Shown: positions 1-11,976 of the stretch, piece by piece
Numbering within the stretch: position 1 is the first letter of the stretch
How the letters are laid out: the number at the start of each line of letters is the position of its first letter
From: Warburgia ugandensis
Lineage: Eukaryota; Streptophyta; Magnoliopsida; Canellales; Canellaceae
Length of the DNA stretch: 64,000 bases
NCBI GenBank assembly: GCA_035236585.1
Contig: CP141130.1
Coordinates: 80,361,944-80,425,943 of the forward strand
Direction of reading: 5' to 3'
Notes under the pieces: generated by a model
The model's database searches: none
What the model was told of the DNA's origin: nothing
The model's input: the letters and a program-made list of their open reading frames with translations, nothing else
Made by a program: the position numbers and the translations under genes

Positions 1-651
1 TCCAATCATCTTAAATATTTTATATCCTTGGTAGCTCATGTTAGGAATAATTTAGAAGGGAAGCCTTGGCGCAACAGTTGAATTATCATTGTATGACCTA
101 AAGGTTGTAGGTTTGAGGCATAAAAACAACCTCTTGCAAAATGCAAGGTGAGGCTGCACAATATCGTCCCATACCACATGTGCAAGAGCTTTGTGCACTG
201 GGCTACCCATTTTTTTAATGTTAGTAATGACTTGGATAGCTTGGCAACAAGTTTCACAACTATTAGATTTTTTTTATGTTAGTAATGGCTTGAATGTTTT
301 TGTTTAAGTTTCTTTAGGTCAAAAATCACAAGCACCTATTTTTATTAATTCTTTTTAAAACCCAAAATGAGTACTTAGGATTGTTCAAATGAATTGATTT
401 TTTATGGATTACCTATTTTGCATATCCTAAACATGATGACCTGCTTTGGATCTAAATAATAATAATTAAATTTACCAAAAAAAGAATGCATACTCCTTAC
501 ACTCCTGTTAAGCATGTATGGACTCTAGATCTTTTCTCTTGTGTGTTCATTAGCAAAGCAAGTTTTTGGAGTGAAACACCTTATTTATGCTGATTTTTTA
601 TTTATTATAAGCTAAAAATTACAATGCAAATTGCCTAGTCACTACTCACAT
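1..651 (+). repeat. Repeat unit copy 1 (Au SINE plus about 430-bp AT-rich segment)
   Basis: After the SINE at about 57-215, the stretch from about 230 to 651 reappears almost unchanged at 14837-15262 and 15393-15810. The shared blocks include caagtttcacac, the segment around ctttaggtcaaaaatcacaag, and the ending ctagtcactactcaca. No open reading frame is conserved among the copies. The unit is cut at 651 by the solo LTR that starts at 652, so copies 1 and 2 were adjacent before that insertion. Confidence 0.8.
57..215 (+). mobile_element. Au-type SINE (degenerate)
   Basis: Starts with gaagccttggcgcaacagtt, a tRNA-like box A, followed by a box B relative (ggttgtaggtttgaggc). The diagnostic Au body follows: cctcttgcaaaatgcaaggtgaggctgc, then a diverged form of the GC-rich block, and an end at ctttgtgcactgggctaccc plus a T run. 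Compared with the copy at 34080 it has lost most of the cttgtggtccgcc segment. Au SINEs are RNA polymerase III-derived, non-autonomous retroposons common in angiosperms. Confidence 0.8.
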
Positions 652-1327
652 TGTAACATCCTAGGAAAAAAAAAAGAGAGGAAAAAAAAGGTTAAACAAA
701 AGGGGGCCAGATTTGATATTGGCACCCCCACCTCCTTAAAGGAACCCGACGTAGTTGTCGGGTTTGTTCTTCCCAAAACCCGATAGAACAAGAAAAGGAA
801 AAAAAAAGAGAGAGAAAGAGAAGAAAAACCCAACATGAAGGGAAAAGAAGAAGAAGGAGAGGAAGGAAAGGAAGAAGAGAGAGGGAAGAGGAGGAGAGAA
901 AAAAGAAAGAGGAAGGAAGGAGAGAGGGAACTCGCTGGGGAAATCTGTCACGCCGGCGAGTAGGAGAAAAAGGGGGTTTAGGGTGTGACTGATTTTCAGG
1001 TCATCGCCGAAGATGACATTGGCTCGGATCACTAATCCGAGTTGATCATGTTGTCCAGCACGACAAGACAAAGAAAACTCCCAAGTTTGTTGGGAGATCT
1101 GAGATGATCTGGACCATTGATTGGAGGGGAGACAATGCGTGTGGTGAGATTGAAGGGTCTCAAGCAAAATGGTGATCAATCCGAATTATCCGATGGTGGA
1201 AAACACATGAAAATGCATCCAAAAGGTAAGATCTACAAAACCCTATTTCTGATTTTTGAGATTTTGGCTAGATCCGCACTGTTCATACTAGATCTAGGTT
1301 TTTCTAACAATATAGCTGTTCATTTCC

Positions 1328-4300
1328 TGTAACACCCCGGATTTTTAAGACAATTTTTTTTTTTTTTTTTTTTTAATGTAATGGCAATTTAAATAAGAAC
1401 ATTTGGGATCCCATGAGAAAAGATTTATTTAACATTTTACTAAACCTATCTCAAAAACTCCGGGTGTTAATTTTCCTTTCACAAAATGGCGTACATGTAA
1501 TTTAAACATAAATAAATAATCCACGTATAAATCAACGTCAAATAAATAGGCGCCTTTATTTTAAATCAAATAAACATCCAAAAGACAGTAATAATATGGC
1601 CCAGGGTCTATCCATCATAACATCCCATATAAATGTCCAATATATGTCCAAAGATCTAAATCACATCCAAATATAAAGTATGCATCTCATAATAAAATCC
1701 AAATGATAATCTGTTTAATGACTCACATCTTGTCTAATACTATAGAAAAATGGTCTTGTGACTCTCACGGCTTCTCAAGACCTTGCTTTTCTGTTATCGC
1801 GCTGAGATCTAAGGCATTGCAAACAAAGCAATGCCTCGACAAAGCTATCTTGTGTAGGTACTTAGACAATTAATGTAATAAATGCAAGAAATAATGAACA
1901 GCATTGATGAAAAGTCTAACATTTATGGAAATAGTGATATCATAATGCCATGTTCAAATAAATGCCAATTTATTCCATATGCTAAAACATGAAATTCACG
2001 GAGTTAAAACATGACATGAATCAATAAATGGAGCATACAACAAGAATAAGGGCACCCTAAGGTAATGGGTCCCACCACATCGCACGAACATCACGATCGG
2101 GGTACACATAGTCAACCTCGAGTGTCGTCACACCCAGGGCATACCATCTATAACAATGCTCATCATACATGCACACATAACAAGAATATGGGCCATCATG
2201 CTGCAGTGGCAACCCTCCATGGGTATCAACCACCGCCGCTCCCCGTGCGACACCATAACGGGGAGACTTAGGCGTCTGTCCCCATGGAAAGGCTCGGGCC
2301 GTAGTGTGGACTATCCATGTTACCAAACCCTACCGAATGCCATCTATGGGCGGTGTCATCATATCACAAACTCATCACATCATAATCTCGGAAGGTGGGT
2401 GGCAGGCCCTATCCCTCCCAGCATGGCCCACCCAGGGCGAGAGCACCGTCATCAAATATAAAACACGGAAATCATATGTATATGCTAAAACTCAAGAGCA
2501 CTTATAGCTTGCAATCCCCAAGACATGCCCCTCATCCACAGGGTTAGCCTTTATCAAAGGACCGAATTTAATAAGCCTCTATTCTCATTTCCATGTAAAT
2601 CCATGCATTTTCTATATATATAATAAGAAATAAGTCTCTACAGTAAGCATAACAAATTAACATCATGCTTGTAAAAGCATTTGAAATAAGTTTATTCGGT
2701 AAAAGATTTCAATTTGGAATAACCATCCGTACGCAATGTCGCATGAAATCCATGGTAAATAAAAATCGCAATTTAAAACACAATCACACATGATCTATGT
2801 TTAAACATGGTTTAAAAATCAAGTCAAAGACATTAGTTGTCGTCACCTACCTCGGTGTGAGATCAACTAGCTTGCTAATAACTCCCTTTAATTGGTATAT
2901 TCAAGTGCACTGTACATGTCACATTACTATTTTAAAATTTTTCTAAATAAAAAAGTGGTCATTTCTAAGTTTTTAAGTTAAAAGCCCAGGTCAGCGTCGT
3001 CAATACGGTCCATAACGCCTCTTTCGGATCGTGATTTGGACCTCTACAGCTCCCCAAAAATCAAGTTTTAGTGAAAACTACCCTCAAATGGGGCTGCGGG
3101 ACCACCATAAGGTGGTTTAGCCGGCGGCGCCCGCACTTCCGCCGGTTTACACCGACGTACACGGGCGCACGAAGACGCACGGCGTCGCAGACGCGACGGA
3201 ACGCGCGCGCGCCCGGCACCGTGGCGCAGCGCGCGTGCGTCACGCGGTCGCGCCGAGACGCGCCGCTGCCCCGGTCCCCACGCGGCGACCAACCACGCAC
3301 GTTCGCACGCACGCGCGTGCCGCGCACGCGTGCGGCGGCGGACGTCATGTGACGTGCGTCCCTCGTGCGTCACGGAGTGCGTCTTGGCGTCGGCGGGGGC
3401 GCGGCAGCGCTGCTGACGACGGCCTGTAGGAGAAGACGGGATTCGGTCCGCCTCGGCAATTTCTGACTCCGAGCCGTTTGCGTGATTTTTGCGCCATTTT
3501 CTTCAGAATTCTCTCTAGAATCCATTTATGCCCTCCTTTTTCACTAATTTTCTCAAAAACCATGGTTTTTAAACGATTTTTCCCAAGTTCCTAAAAACCA
3601 CACTAGGTACTGGGTTATGAGTTTTAGAGCAATTCCACCGTTGGATCACTCCCAAATTTAAAGGGTTTGCTCTTGGGTGTCTTGTGCACTAGTTGGACGG
3701 TGCGATTTCCAAACGGACAACGTTTGGTCTATGAAATCACGCTCCAACAGGTGGCGTGCACAAAACTCCCAAAAATCCAATTTTTTTTCCTAATTTTTAA
3801 ATGGTTTTCTAATTAATTTTCTAATTAATAAATGAGAGAAAAACATAGGTTTTGAGGCTTACCTTGCACCTGCCCGGAGTTGCTCGTGTTGCCAGGGGCT
3901 CCACTCGCCGGAAAATCCAAGTTTTTAATTTGGGGGTGTTGCGTAAATACTCAGAGGAAAACGCTCCAAGTGGAGCTGCCAACTGAATCTGGAGGAGTAG
4001 ATATAGGCGCTAGAGTCCCAGGGAAGAGAACCTCTTCCATTCACGCCTCTTTCCACGTCTCTCCGGCGATTTTTCCGGCCTTTGGTAGAGACGTGTGGAA
4101 AAACGGAAGGGTGCCGGTATCAATTTGGGCCCTGTGTTACACGTTTACGTCAAAAGACCATTTTGCCCTTACAACTTTGACGGCTCATGACTCCCTCGTT
4201 TGAGCCCGTTTCTCGCGTTCTTGGTGGCGTTGGATTCGTATCGACGAGCACTTTCTAATTATTATGTTTTCGGGAAATAATTTCATCCATAAATTTTTAT

Positions 4301-4355
4301 TTTAATTTATTTAATAATTTCTTATTTTTATCTTAAAAAAATTAAGGATATTACA
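1328..4355 (-). repeat. Left (3') LTR of the chromovirus
   Basis: 3,028 bp. It matches 8998-11976 along its length, with long identical AT-rich blocks separated by short clusters of indels. About 3110-3430 is extremely GC- and CpG-rich (runs of cgcgcg and gcgtcg), in contrast to the AT-rich remainder. All ORFs inside it (for example 2057-2507 and 3061-3563) are chance frames in LTR sequence. Confidence 0.95.
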
Positions 4356-4368
4356 TTCTTCCCTCCTT
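4356..4368 (-). other. Polypurine tract
   Basis: On the minus strand AAGGAGGGAAGAA immediately precedes the 3' LTR start TGTAATATCC. This is the expected position and composition for the plus-strand primer of an LTR retrotransposon. Confidence 0.9.
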
Positions 4369-4389
4369 ATAAAAATTTAGTCCTCGAAA

Positions 4390-4737
4390 TTTAGCTACAT
4401 ACCTCTATGTAAATAACTGCGGATGGATCTTTCGCATATCCTCCTCGGTCTCCCGGAGTAGTCTCTGTCTTGAATGATGCCGAAAGGACTTTGACCAAGG
4501 GCAATGGTCTTATTCCTTAACTCCTTGACTGCGGTATCTAAGATGCGCCTTTGGTCTCTCCTCAAATGTCATGTCACCAGATCTCCACGGGATCTGCTCC
4601 AATACATGTGAGGGATCAGCACGTATTTCCTCAGGCATAGACACGTGAAAGACGTCATGCACATTCTTACTTGTGGTGGTAAGGCTAGGCCGGGTATGCC
4701 ACCGACCCAACTCGTCGTAAGATCTCGAAAGGTCCAA
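4390..4737 (-). pseudogene. Chromodomain-like C-terminus of the chromovirus
   Basis: Frame 4510-4737 reads DVFHVSMPEEIRADPSHVLE, the chromovirus linker. After further frameshifts the region 4390-4510 gives pieces resembling PLVKVL and EEDMRKIHPQLF, as in plant chromovirus chromodomains. These domains target integration to heterochromatin. The assignment to the chromovirus lineage rests mainly on this tail. Confidence 0.75.
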
Positions 4738-4739
4738 TA

Positions 4740-5680
4740 TACAGGACTAAGCTTTCCTTTATTTCCAAACCTCAACACCCCTTTCATAGGAGAAACTTTC
4801 AAGAATACATGCTCGCCCTCAAAGAACTCTAAGACCTTTCGCCTCTTGTACGCATAACTTTTACTCGTCGACCGTGGTATGGTAACCTCTTCCGAATGAG
4901 TTGAACTTTCTCTGCACATTCTTCCACTAACTCAGATTTCACCACGCGTCTTTCTCCTACATCACTCCAACATAAAGGTGGCCAGACAAGGTCCGCCATA
5001 AAGTGCCTCATATGGAGCCATCCCAATACTAGCGTGATGACTATTATTATAAGCAAATTCCACCAAAGGTAAATGATCTTCCCGGCCTACCCTTCCAATC
5101 CATAACACAGGCTCGTAGCATATCCTCAATAGTCTGGATGGTCCTCTCGCTCTGTCAGATACGTACGAGGATGGAATCTTGTGCTAAATTTCGATCCTCG
5201 ACCCTAATGCCTCTTGCACGCTCTTCCGGTATTTTGAGGTAAATCGCGTATCTCGATCCGATATAATTGTCAAGGAACGCCATGTGGCTGACGATCTCCT
5301 TAACATATAATTTCGCTAAGCTATCCCATCCCGATTTTTGTCGATAGGAAGGAAATGGCTTGAGACTTGGTCAACTGTCCACAACAACCCATATCATGTC
5401 GTGGCCGGCTAGCGGTCCTCGGAAGACCTAGAACGAAGTCCATGGTAATATGGTCCCACTTCCACTCTGGGAAGGTCCGGTGTAGTAGTCCCGATGGACG
5501 CCGATGCTCGACCTTGACTGGCGGACAAGTCAAACATCGTCTTGCTACGCACTCTCCAACATCCTTTTTCATACCATTCCACCGTAAATGCCTCTTGAGA
5601 TCCCGATACATCTTCGTACCCCCGGGATGAATTGTGTAAGGGGATTGGTGTGCTTCTTGAAGTAACTCGCGCTTCAATTC
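4740..5680 (-). pseudogene. Integrase remnant of the chromovirus
   Basis: Frame 5321-5677 contains the HHCC zinc finger (histidines in EAHQSPYTIHPGG, cysteines in RCLTC) and the first catalytic region KWDHITMDFVLGLP. Weak remains of the later DDE segments are spread over three frames at 4980-5310. Frame 4569-4919 carries the GPY/F-type C-terminal region (SPMKGVLRFGNKGKLSP). Repeated frameshifts make it non-functional. Confidence 0.9.
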
Positions 5681-5878
5681 GTCATCTGCCGTACTACCAA
5701 CCTCCCCTTAAATCTAACTCCTCCATCGGTCCCCTCGAAAAATGTGTCTTATCGCCGATCCTTGTGTTTCCTTGTCTTTTGCCCCGTGCCTCTAAGATCC
5801 CGTCAAAGAACTTAGGCCAGAGTCGTCAAATTGGCAATCATCACACCCGCCTTCTGCTCGGGGCATCTCGCAACGACG

Positions 5879-6200
5879 TTAGCCTTCCCGGGATGGTGCG
5901 TATGGTGAAGTCGAAGTCCTTGAGATACTCCATCCATCCGCCATTTGCCTCATATTCAATTCACTCGAGTAAAGAAGTACTTGAGGCTCTTGTGATCGAG
6001 TGAATACCTCAAATCTCTCACCATAAAGATAATGTCTCCAGGACTTCAACGCAAATACCACGGCCGCTAATTCCAGGTCATGTGTTGGGTAATTTACCTC
6101 ATGTGTCTTCAAAATGCAGACGCATGGCAGGTACCTTCCCATGTTGCATCAACCTTGCTCCTAATCCCTTGCCGGGCGTCACAATAAACTACATAACCGC
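5879..6200 (-). pseudogene. RNase H remnant of the chromovirus
   Basis: Frame 5879-6142 reads THDLELAAVVFALKSWRHYL followed by YGERFEVFT and, after a break, ELNMRQ. This is the Ty3/Gypsy RNase H domain that removes template RNA. Frameshifts disrupt the segment after EVFT, where the catalytic aspartate region is expected. Confidence 0.9.
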
Positions 6201-7318
6201 CCCGGATGGTAAGGTCAATACGGAGACGGTAGTAAGTCTCCTCTTGAGCTCTTGGAAGCTCTCCTCGCAAGCCTCGGTCCATACAAATTGAGTGTCTTTC
6301 CTAGTCGGGGTGGTCGATGGTAATGCGATCTTAGAGAATCCCTCTATAAAACGATAATACCTCGCTAAACCGGAAAGCTGCGTATCTCGATCCTTTGTCT
6401 TGGGCCTCTCCCGGTGTAGTACTTGCCTCCACCTTTCTTGAATCCACGGCCACTCCATCTTTAGGGATATGACGTGGCCTACAGAAATGCACTGGTCTAG
6501 CCAAAAATCACACTTACGAACTTGGCATACAAGCGATGTCGACGAAGTGTGTCCCACACCGTGTGGAGATGCTCTCTATGTGTCTCATGACTAAGGCGAA
6601 TAAATCAAGATGTCATCCACAAATACAATCACGAACTTATCCAAATAAGCTCGAAAGACACGGTTCATTAGGTCCATGAACACCGCAGTGCGTTCGTCAA
6701 TCCAAACGGCATCACTTTAGGAACTCATAATGACCATAACGGCTCTAAAGGCGGTCTTCGAGATATCCTCTTCTCTAACCCTCGGTGATGATACCCGACC
6801 TCGGATCTATCTTGGAGAACACTTGTGCCGATTGGAGGCGATCAAATAAATCATCTATGCGTGGCAAAGGGTATCGGTTCTTTATAGTAACACCATTCAA
6901 CAACCCAGATAATCAATGCATAGTCTCGGTGATCCATCCTTTTTCTTCACGAAAAGGGCCGGGGCTCCCCATGGTGATCCACTCGGCACGATGAAGCCCT
7001 TATCCGGTAACTCTTGCAATTGTACCCGAAGTTCTCTCAACTCTGCTGGAGCCATCCTATATGGTGCCTTAGAGATGAGCGTGTACCCGGCACCAAGTCG
7101 ATGGTGAAGTCAATCTCCCTACTTGGCGGCAATCCTGGTAATTCCTCGGGAAATACGTCGACAAAATCACGGACAACATCAATCTCGTCTTGCTGTGGCT
7201 GCTCCTTTTCCTCAACTGTCACATATGCGAGGAGTGCCTTACACCCTCGTGCATAAAATCGTGCCGCCTTCATAGCAGAAATGATGCATGCACACTGCCG
7301 ATCTTTCCTACGGAACAC
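6189..7318 (-). pseudogene. Reverse transcriptase remnant of the chromovirus
   Basis: The linker and start of RT (frame 7037-7318) contain [20 protein letters not shown], a hallmark of plant Ty3/Gypsy. The catalytic motif VFVDDIL is encoded at 6606-6626. The RT thumb/connection (frame 6189-6557) includes GLARYYRFIEGFSKIA and FVWTEACEESFQELKRRL. The pieces fall in different frames and have internal stops. The family function is copying element RNA into DNA. Confidence 0.92.
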
Positions 7319-7560
7319 TATTTCTGGTTGCCCGGGTATAAGAAAAGTGACTCGCTTCTTTCGAGTCTACCATAGCACCATAGTTGGCTAACCAATCCAT
7401 CCCAAGAATAACATCATAGTCTACCATGTCTAATAAGATGAAGTCTGTGTCCATACTCACGCCTGATATCTCTACAAGTATATCTCTAATATATTCTGTA
7501 GTCTCTACTGTCTCTCCCACAGGTGTCATAATATCTAATCCAAATGCTAGTTTGTGTACA
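7308..7560 (-). pseudogene. Aspartic protease remnant of the chromovirus
   Basis: The frame 7308-7529 contains DVILGMDWLANYGAMVDSKE, the conserved C-terminal part of plant Ty3/Gypsy proteases. The catalytic D-S/T-G region upstream is not readable in a continuous frame. In an intact element it would cleave the Gag-Pol polyprotein. Confidence 0.85.
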
Positions 7561-7679
7561 CATACATCAAGGCAAGATGCAAAAATACATGATATAAAAG
7601 AATGTGTAGAATACGTGTCAAAAGAACTTTGGCATGTCTATGCGAGGCCCAGAAGAGTACAGCTCTACAACCTGGTGTG

Positions 7680-8853
7680 ATGCACACGTACTGTCTGATG
7701 AGATGGCAAATACTCGTCCCGGCTACGTGGCGCGTTAGTTGCCTCTCGCACCCATCTACGTACGCCTCGCCCCTTAGGGCAGTCCTTAATGAAATGGCCA
7801 ACGTCTGCAGGTTGAAACACCGTATGGCTGTCTACGGTAAGGTGTATAGGGCTGTCTGTGGTTGGGGCTGCCTCTGGCTGGCGTGGTCGGCCGAATCTAT
7901 TACACCCTCGCCCCGGGGTGCCAACCCTTGCACCTATCACATCTCTTCCTCTCGAGCGTCTCTCTTAAATTTGGCTGTGGTGGATGGCACGATGCCCCAT
8001 GTGTACGCATAGCACCAAATGGCCGCTTGCCCTTAAAGTGGAACGCACTCCTCTATTCTGAGAGAGTTCTTCTCATGCATGGACGCCATATCGGCGTGAC
8101 ATCTCGCAGAAGTGGGTCGAGAAGAAATCACGCGATCTCTCAGCCAAGGAGTCAACCCATCCACAAATCTGTCAGTTGCCTGCGTGTGCGAGGCCGGTGC
8201 GTGAGGTGCAAATCTCCTCGGTCGTGTAAATCGGTTCAGTGCTGGCGAGCGTCATATCTCTGCTCCCGGGGTGGCAAACTCCTTCTTCATGGACTGCAAT
8301 GCATGGGGTGGAAAATCTTGAGTGTCAAAAGCCCGTTTAAAGAGGCTGCCCATGTCATCGTCTCGGTCGGATACGGTCGGGTGAGTGTGGTACGCCACCG
8401 AAGCCAGGCCTCACCTTTCGGCGGGTAGGAGGCTACTCTAACTTGATCATCTGGTGAGATCTTCATAGCGTCGAATGTCCTCTCCGCCTCAAAATAACCA
8501 TCGCTCACCTCCTCGTGTTACCATCGCCATAAAGGGTTTCACCATCTTTTGAAACCTTTCCAATAATTTGTCGGTCTTCTTAGAGTCACTCGTAGCATCA
8601 CCCTCCGTGGCTCTGATGTGAGTGGTTCTGTCTTGGTTGAGAGGTGAATCAAGAAACCATGGGTGCCACTTTAGGTGGTGGAATAAGGCTAGGTTATTGC
8701 AACAGTTGTCCTAACTTTCTGCCGTATAAGTGGTACGAGTCCTGACATTAACCGATTCAATAACTCGGCATCTCGATCCCCTTGATCAGAGGACTCAGCA
8801 GGTGGAGCCATGGGTGTAGCAGGGGTAGACCTTGTCCTTCTCCGAGGAGCCAT
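7680..8853 (-). pseudogene. gag remnant of the chromovirus
   Basis: The likely original start is the ATG at 8853 (beginning MAPRRRTRS), about 130 bases inside the primer site. Frames 8287-8508 and 7665-7940 give recognisable Gag pieces. They include ERTFDAMKISPDDQVRVASY, typical of the retrotransposon Gag domain, and a zinc-knuckle remnant VGHFIKDCPK. The first two cysteines of the CCHC knuckle are not readable in that frame. Several frameshifts separate these pieces, so no full Gag can be made. Gag would form the virus-like particle and bind element RNA. Confidence 0.85.
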
Positions 8854-8981
8854 CTATCAAAATTTTACATGTCACTAAGTGTAAGTTCCTCTCTCATCGT
8901 TTCTCTCTCTACAACTATTATGGGTAATTTGTTATTCACATATAAATGGACATTCACAAGGATTATGATGGACTAGACTGG

Positions 8982-8993
8982 GCTCTGATACCA
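8982..8993 (-). other. Primer-binding site (initiator Met tRNA)
   Basis: On the minus strand the sequence is TGGTATCAGAGC, the standard plant LTR-retrotransposon primer site matching the 3' end of initiator methionine tRNA. It lies four bases inside the 5' LTR boundary. Confidence 0.95.
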
Positions 8994-8997
8994 ACTT

Positions 8998-11976
8998 TGT
9001 AACACCCCGGATTTTTAAGACAAATTTTTTTTTTTTTTTTTATAATGGCAATTTAAATAAGAACATTTGGGATCCCATGAGAAAAGATTTATTTAACATT
9101 TTACTAAACCTATCTCAAAAACTCAAGGTGTTAATTTTCCTTTCACAAAATGGCGTACATGTAATTTAAACATAAATAAATAATCCACGTATAAATCAAC
9201 GTCAAATAAATAAGCGCCTTTATTTTAAATCAAATAAACATCCAAAAGACAGTAATAATATGGCCCAGGGTCTATCCATCATAACATCCCATATAAATGT
9301 CCAATATATGTCCAAAGATCTAAATCACATCCAAATATAAAGTATGCAGTCCATAATAAAAATCCAAATGATAATCTGTTTAATGACTCACATCATGCCT
9401 AATACTATAGAAAAATGGTCTTGACTCTCACGGCTTCTCAACACTTGCTTTTCCCGTTATCGCGCTCGAGATCTAAGGCATTGCAAAACAAAGCAATGCC
9501 TCGACAAATATCGCTTGTGTAGGTACATAGACAATTAATGTAATAAATGCAAGAAATAATGAACGACATTGATGAAAAGTCTAACATTTATGGAAATAGT
9601 GATATCATAATGCCATGTTCAAATAAATGCCAATTTATTCCATATGCTAAAACATGAAATTCACGGAGTTAAAACATGACATGAATCAATAAATGGAGCA
9701 TACAACGAGAATAAGGGCACCCTAAGGTAATGGGTCCCACCACATCGCACGAACATCCCACGATCGAGGTACACATAGTCAACCTCCGAGTGTCGTCACA
9801 CCTGTGCATACCATACTATAACAATGCTCATCATACATGCACACATAACAAGAATATGGGCCATCATGCTGCGGTGGCAACCCTCCATGGGTATCAACCA
9901 CCGCCGCTCCCCGTCGACACCATAACGGGAGACTTAGCGTGTCCCCATGGAAAGGCCAGGCCAGGTAGTGTGGACTATCCATGTTACCAAACCCCTACCC
10001 AGAATGCCATCTATGGGCGGTGTCTATCATATCACAAACTCATCACATCATAATCTCGGAAGGTGGGTGGCAGGCCCTATCCCTCCAGCATGACGCCCAT
10101 AGGCGAGAGCACCCGTCATCAAATATAAAACACGGAAATCATATGTATATGCTAAAACTCAAGAGCACTTATAGCTTGCAATCCCCAAGACATGCCCCTC
10201 ATCACGGGGTTAGCCTTTATCAAAGGACCCTAATAAGCCTCTATTCTCATTTCCATGTAAATCCATGCATTTTCTATATATATAATAAGAAATAAGTCTC
10301 TAAGTAAGCATAACAAATTAACATCATGCTTGTAAAAGCATTTGAAATAAGTTTATTCAGTAAAGATTTCAATTTGGAATAACCATCCTCAGACAAATGT
10401 CGCATGAAATCCATGGTAAATAAAAATCGCAATTTAAAACACAATCACACATGATCTTTATGTTTAAACATGGTTTAAAATCAAGTCAAAACATTAGTTG
10501 TCGTCACCTACCTCAGTGTGAGATCACTAGCTTGCTAATAACTCCCTTTAATTGGTATATTCAAGTGCACTGTACATGTCACATTACTATTTTAAAATTT
10601 TTCTAAATAAAAAGTGGTCATTTCTAAGTTTTTAAGTTAAAACTAGTCCGCCGTCGTCAATACGGTCATAACGCCTCTTTCGGATCGTGATTTGGACCTC
10701 TCTAGCTCCCCCAAAAATCAAGTTTTAGTAAAAACTACCCTCAAATGGGGCTGCTTGGGACCACCATAAGGTGGTTTAAAACCGGCGCCCTTTTCCGCCG
10801 GTTTACACCGCGTGCACGGGCGCACGAAGACGACGGCGTCGCGGCGCCGCACGGAGCCGCGCGCGCCGTGCGCACGCCGTGACGCACGCGCGCGTGCGTC
10901 ACGGCCGCCGGGACGCGCCGCGTCCCGGTCCCACCGCGGCAGCCCAACCACGCACGTTCCCGCACGCGCGCGCGCGCCGCGCGCACGCGTGCGGCGACGA
11001 ACGTCATGTGACGTCGTCCCTCGTGCGTCACGGAGTGCGTCTTGGCGTCGGCGCGGGCGCCGACGCCGGAGAAAACGACCGGATTAGGTTCGCCTCGGCT
11101 GAGCTCTGAGCTCCGTTTGCGTGATTTTGCGCCATTTTCTTCAGAATTCTCTCTAGAATCCATTTATGCCCTCCTTTTTCACTAATTTTCTCAAAAACCA
11201 TGGTTTTTAAATGATTTTTCCCAAGTTCCTAAAAACCTCTCTAGTCTTGGTTTTTGAGTTTTCTGAGCAATTCCACCGTTGGATCACTCCCAAATTTAAA
11301 GGGTTTGCTCTTGGGTGTCTTGTGCACTAGTTGGACGGTGCGATTTCCAAACGGACAACGTTTGGTCTATGTAATCACGCTCCAACAGTAGCGTGCACAA
11401 ATCTCCCTAAAATCCAATTTTTTTTCCTAATTTTTAAATGGTTTTCTAATTAATTTTCTAATTAATAAATACGAAAAACATAGGTTTTGAGGCTTACCTT
11501 GCACTGCCGGAGTTGCTCGTGTTGCCGGGGCTCCACTCGCCGGAAAATCCAAGTTTTGCTGTACAGGGTGTTGCGTAATACTCAGGAGAAAACGCTCCAA
11601 GTGGAGCGTTTTGGAACCTGGGGAGGGTAGATATGAGCTGAGTCCCAGGAAGAGAACCTCTTCCATTCACGCCTCTTTCCACGTCTCTCCGGCGATTTTT
11701 CCGGCACCGGTAGAGACGTGTGGAAGACGAAGTGCAGTATCAATTTGGGCCCCTGTGTTACACGTTTCTGTCAAAAGACCATTTTGCCCTTACAACTTTG
11801 ACGGCTCATGACTCCCTCGTTTGAGCTCCGTTTCTCGCGTTCTTGGTGGCGTTGGATTCGTATCGACGAGCACTTTCTAATTATTATGTTTTCAGGAAAT
11901 AATTTCATCCATAAATTTTTATTTTAATTTATTTAATAATTTCTTATTTTTATCTTAAAAAATTAAGGATATTACA
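8998..11976 (-). repeat. Right (5') LTR of the chromovirus
   Basis: 2,979 bp; pair of the LTR at 1328-4355 and ends with the same terminal 10 bases. As the 5' LTR it should carry the element's promoter on the minus strand. The CpG-rich block corresponds to about 10790-11080. ORFs inside (9730-10295, 10718-11163, 11427-11811) are not genes. Confidence 0.95.

Larger units (their letters stand above)
1328..11976 (-). mobile_element. Full-length Ty3/Gypsy chromovirus (Tekay/Del-like), non-functional
   Basis: Two direct LTRs (1328-4355 and 8998-11976) begin TGTAACACC and end GATATTACA on the plus strand, and the whole is flanked by TTTCC (1323-1327 and 11977-11981). Coding remnants all read on the minus strand, so the right LTR is the 5' LTR. 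Next to it is a primer-binding site (8982-8993, complementary to initiator methionine tRNA), and next to the left LTR is a polypurine tract (4356-4368). Internal order is gag, protease, reverse transcriptase, RNase H, integrase, chromodomain-like tail, as in Ty3/Gypsy chromoviruses. LTRs near 3 kb and the GPY/F region fit the Tekay/Del group; that clade assignment is inference. Every domain is frame-broken, so no intact polyprotein exists. Confidence 0.95.

Noticed and set aside
735..1179. 147-residue minus-strand ORF rich in Phe, Leu and Ser
   Set aside because: It is the translation of a purine-rich strand in the old solo LTR (low complexity), not a membrane protein.
3061..3563. Overlapping Arg/Ala-rich ORFs on both strands (also 10718-11163)
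   Set aside because: They arise from the CpG-rich part of the chromovirus LTRs, where stop codons are rare by composition. They differ between the two LTR copies and have no domain.
7862..8428. 188-residue plus-strand ORF
   Set aside because: It is antisense to the gag remnant, which gives recognisable protein on the minus strand; the plus frame has no family signature.
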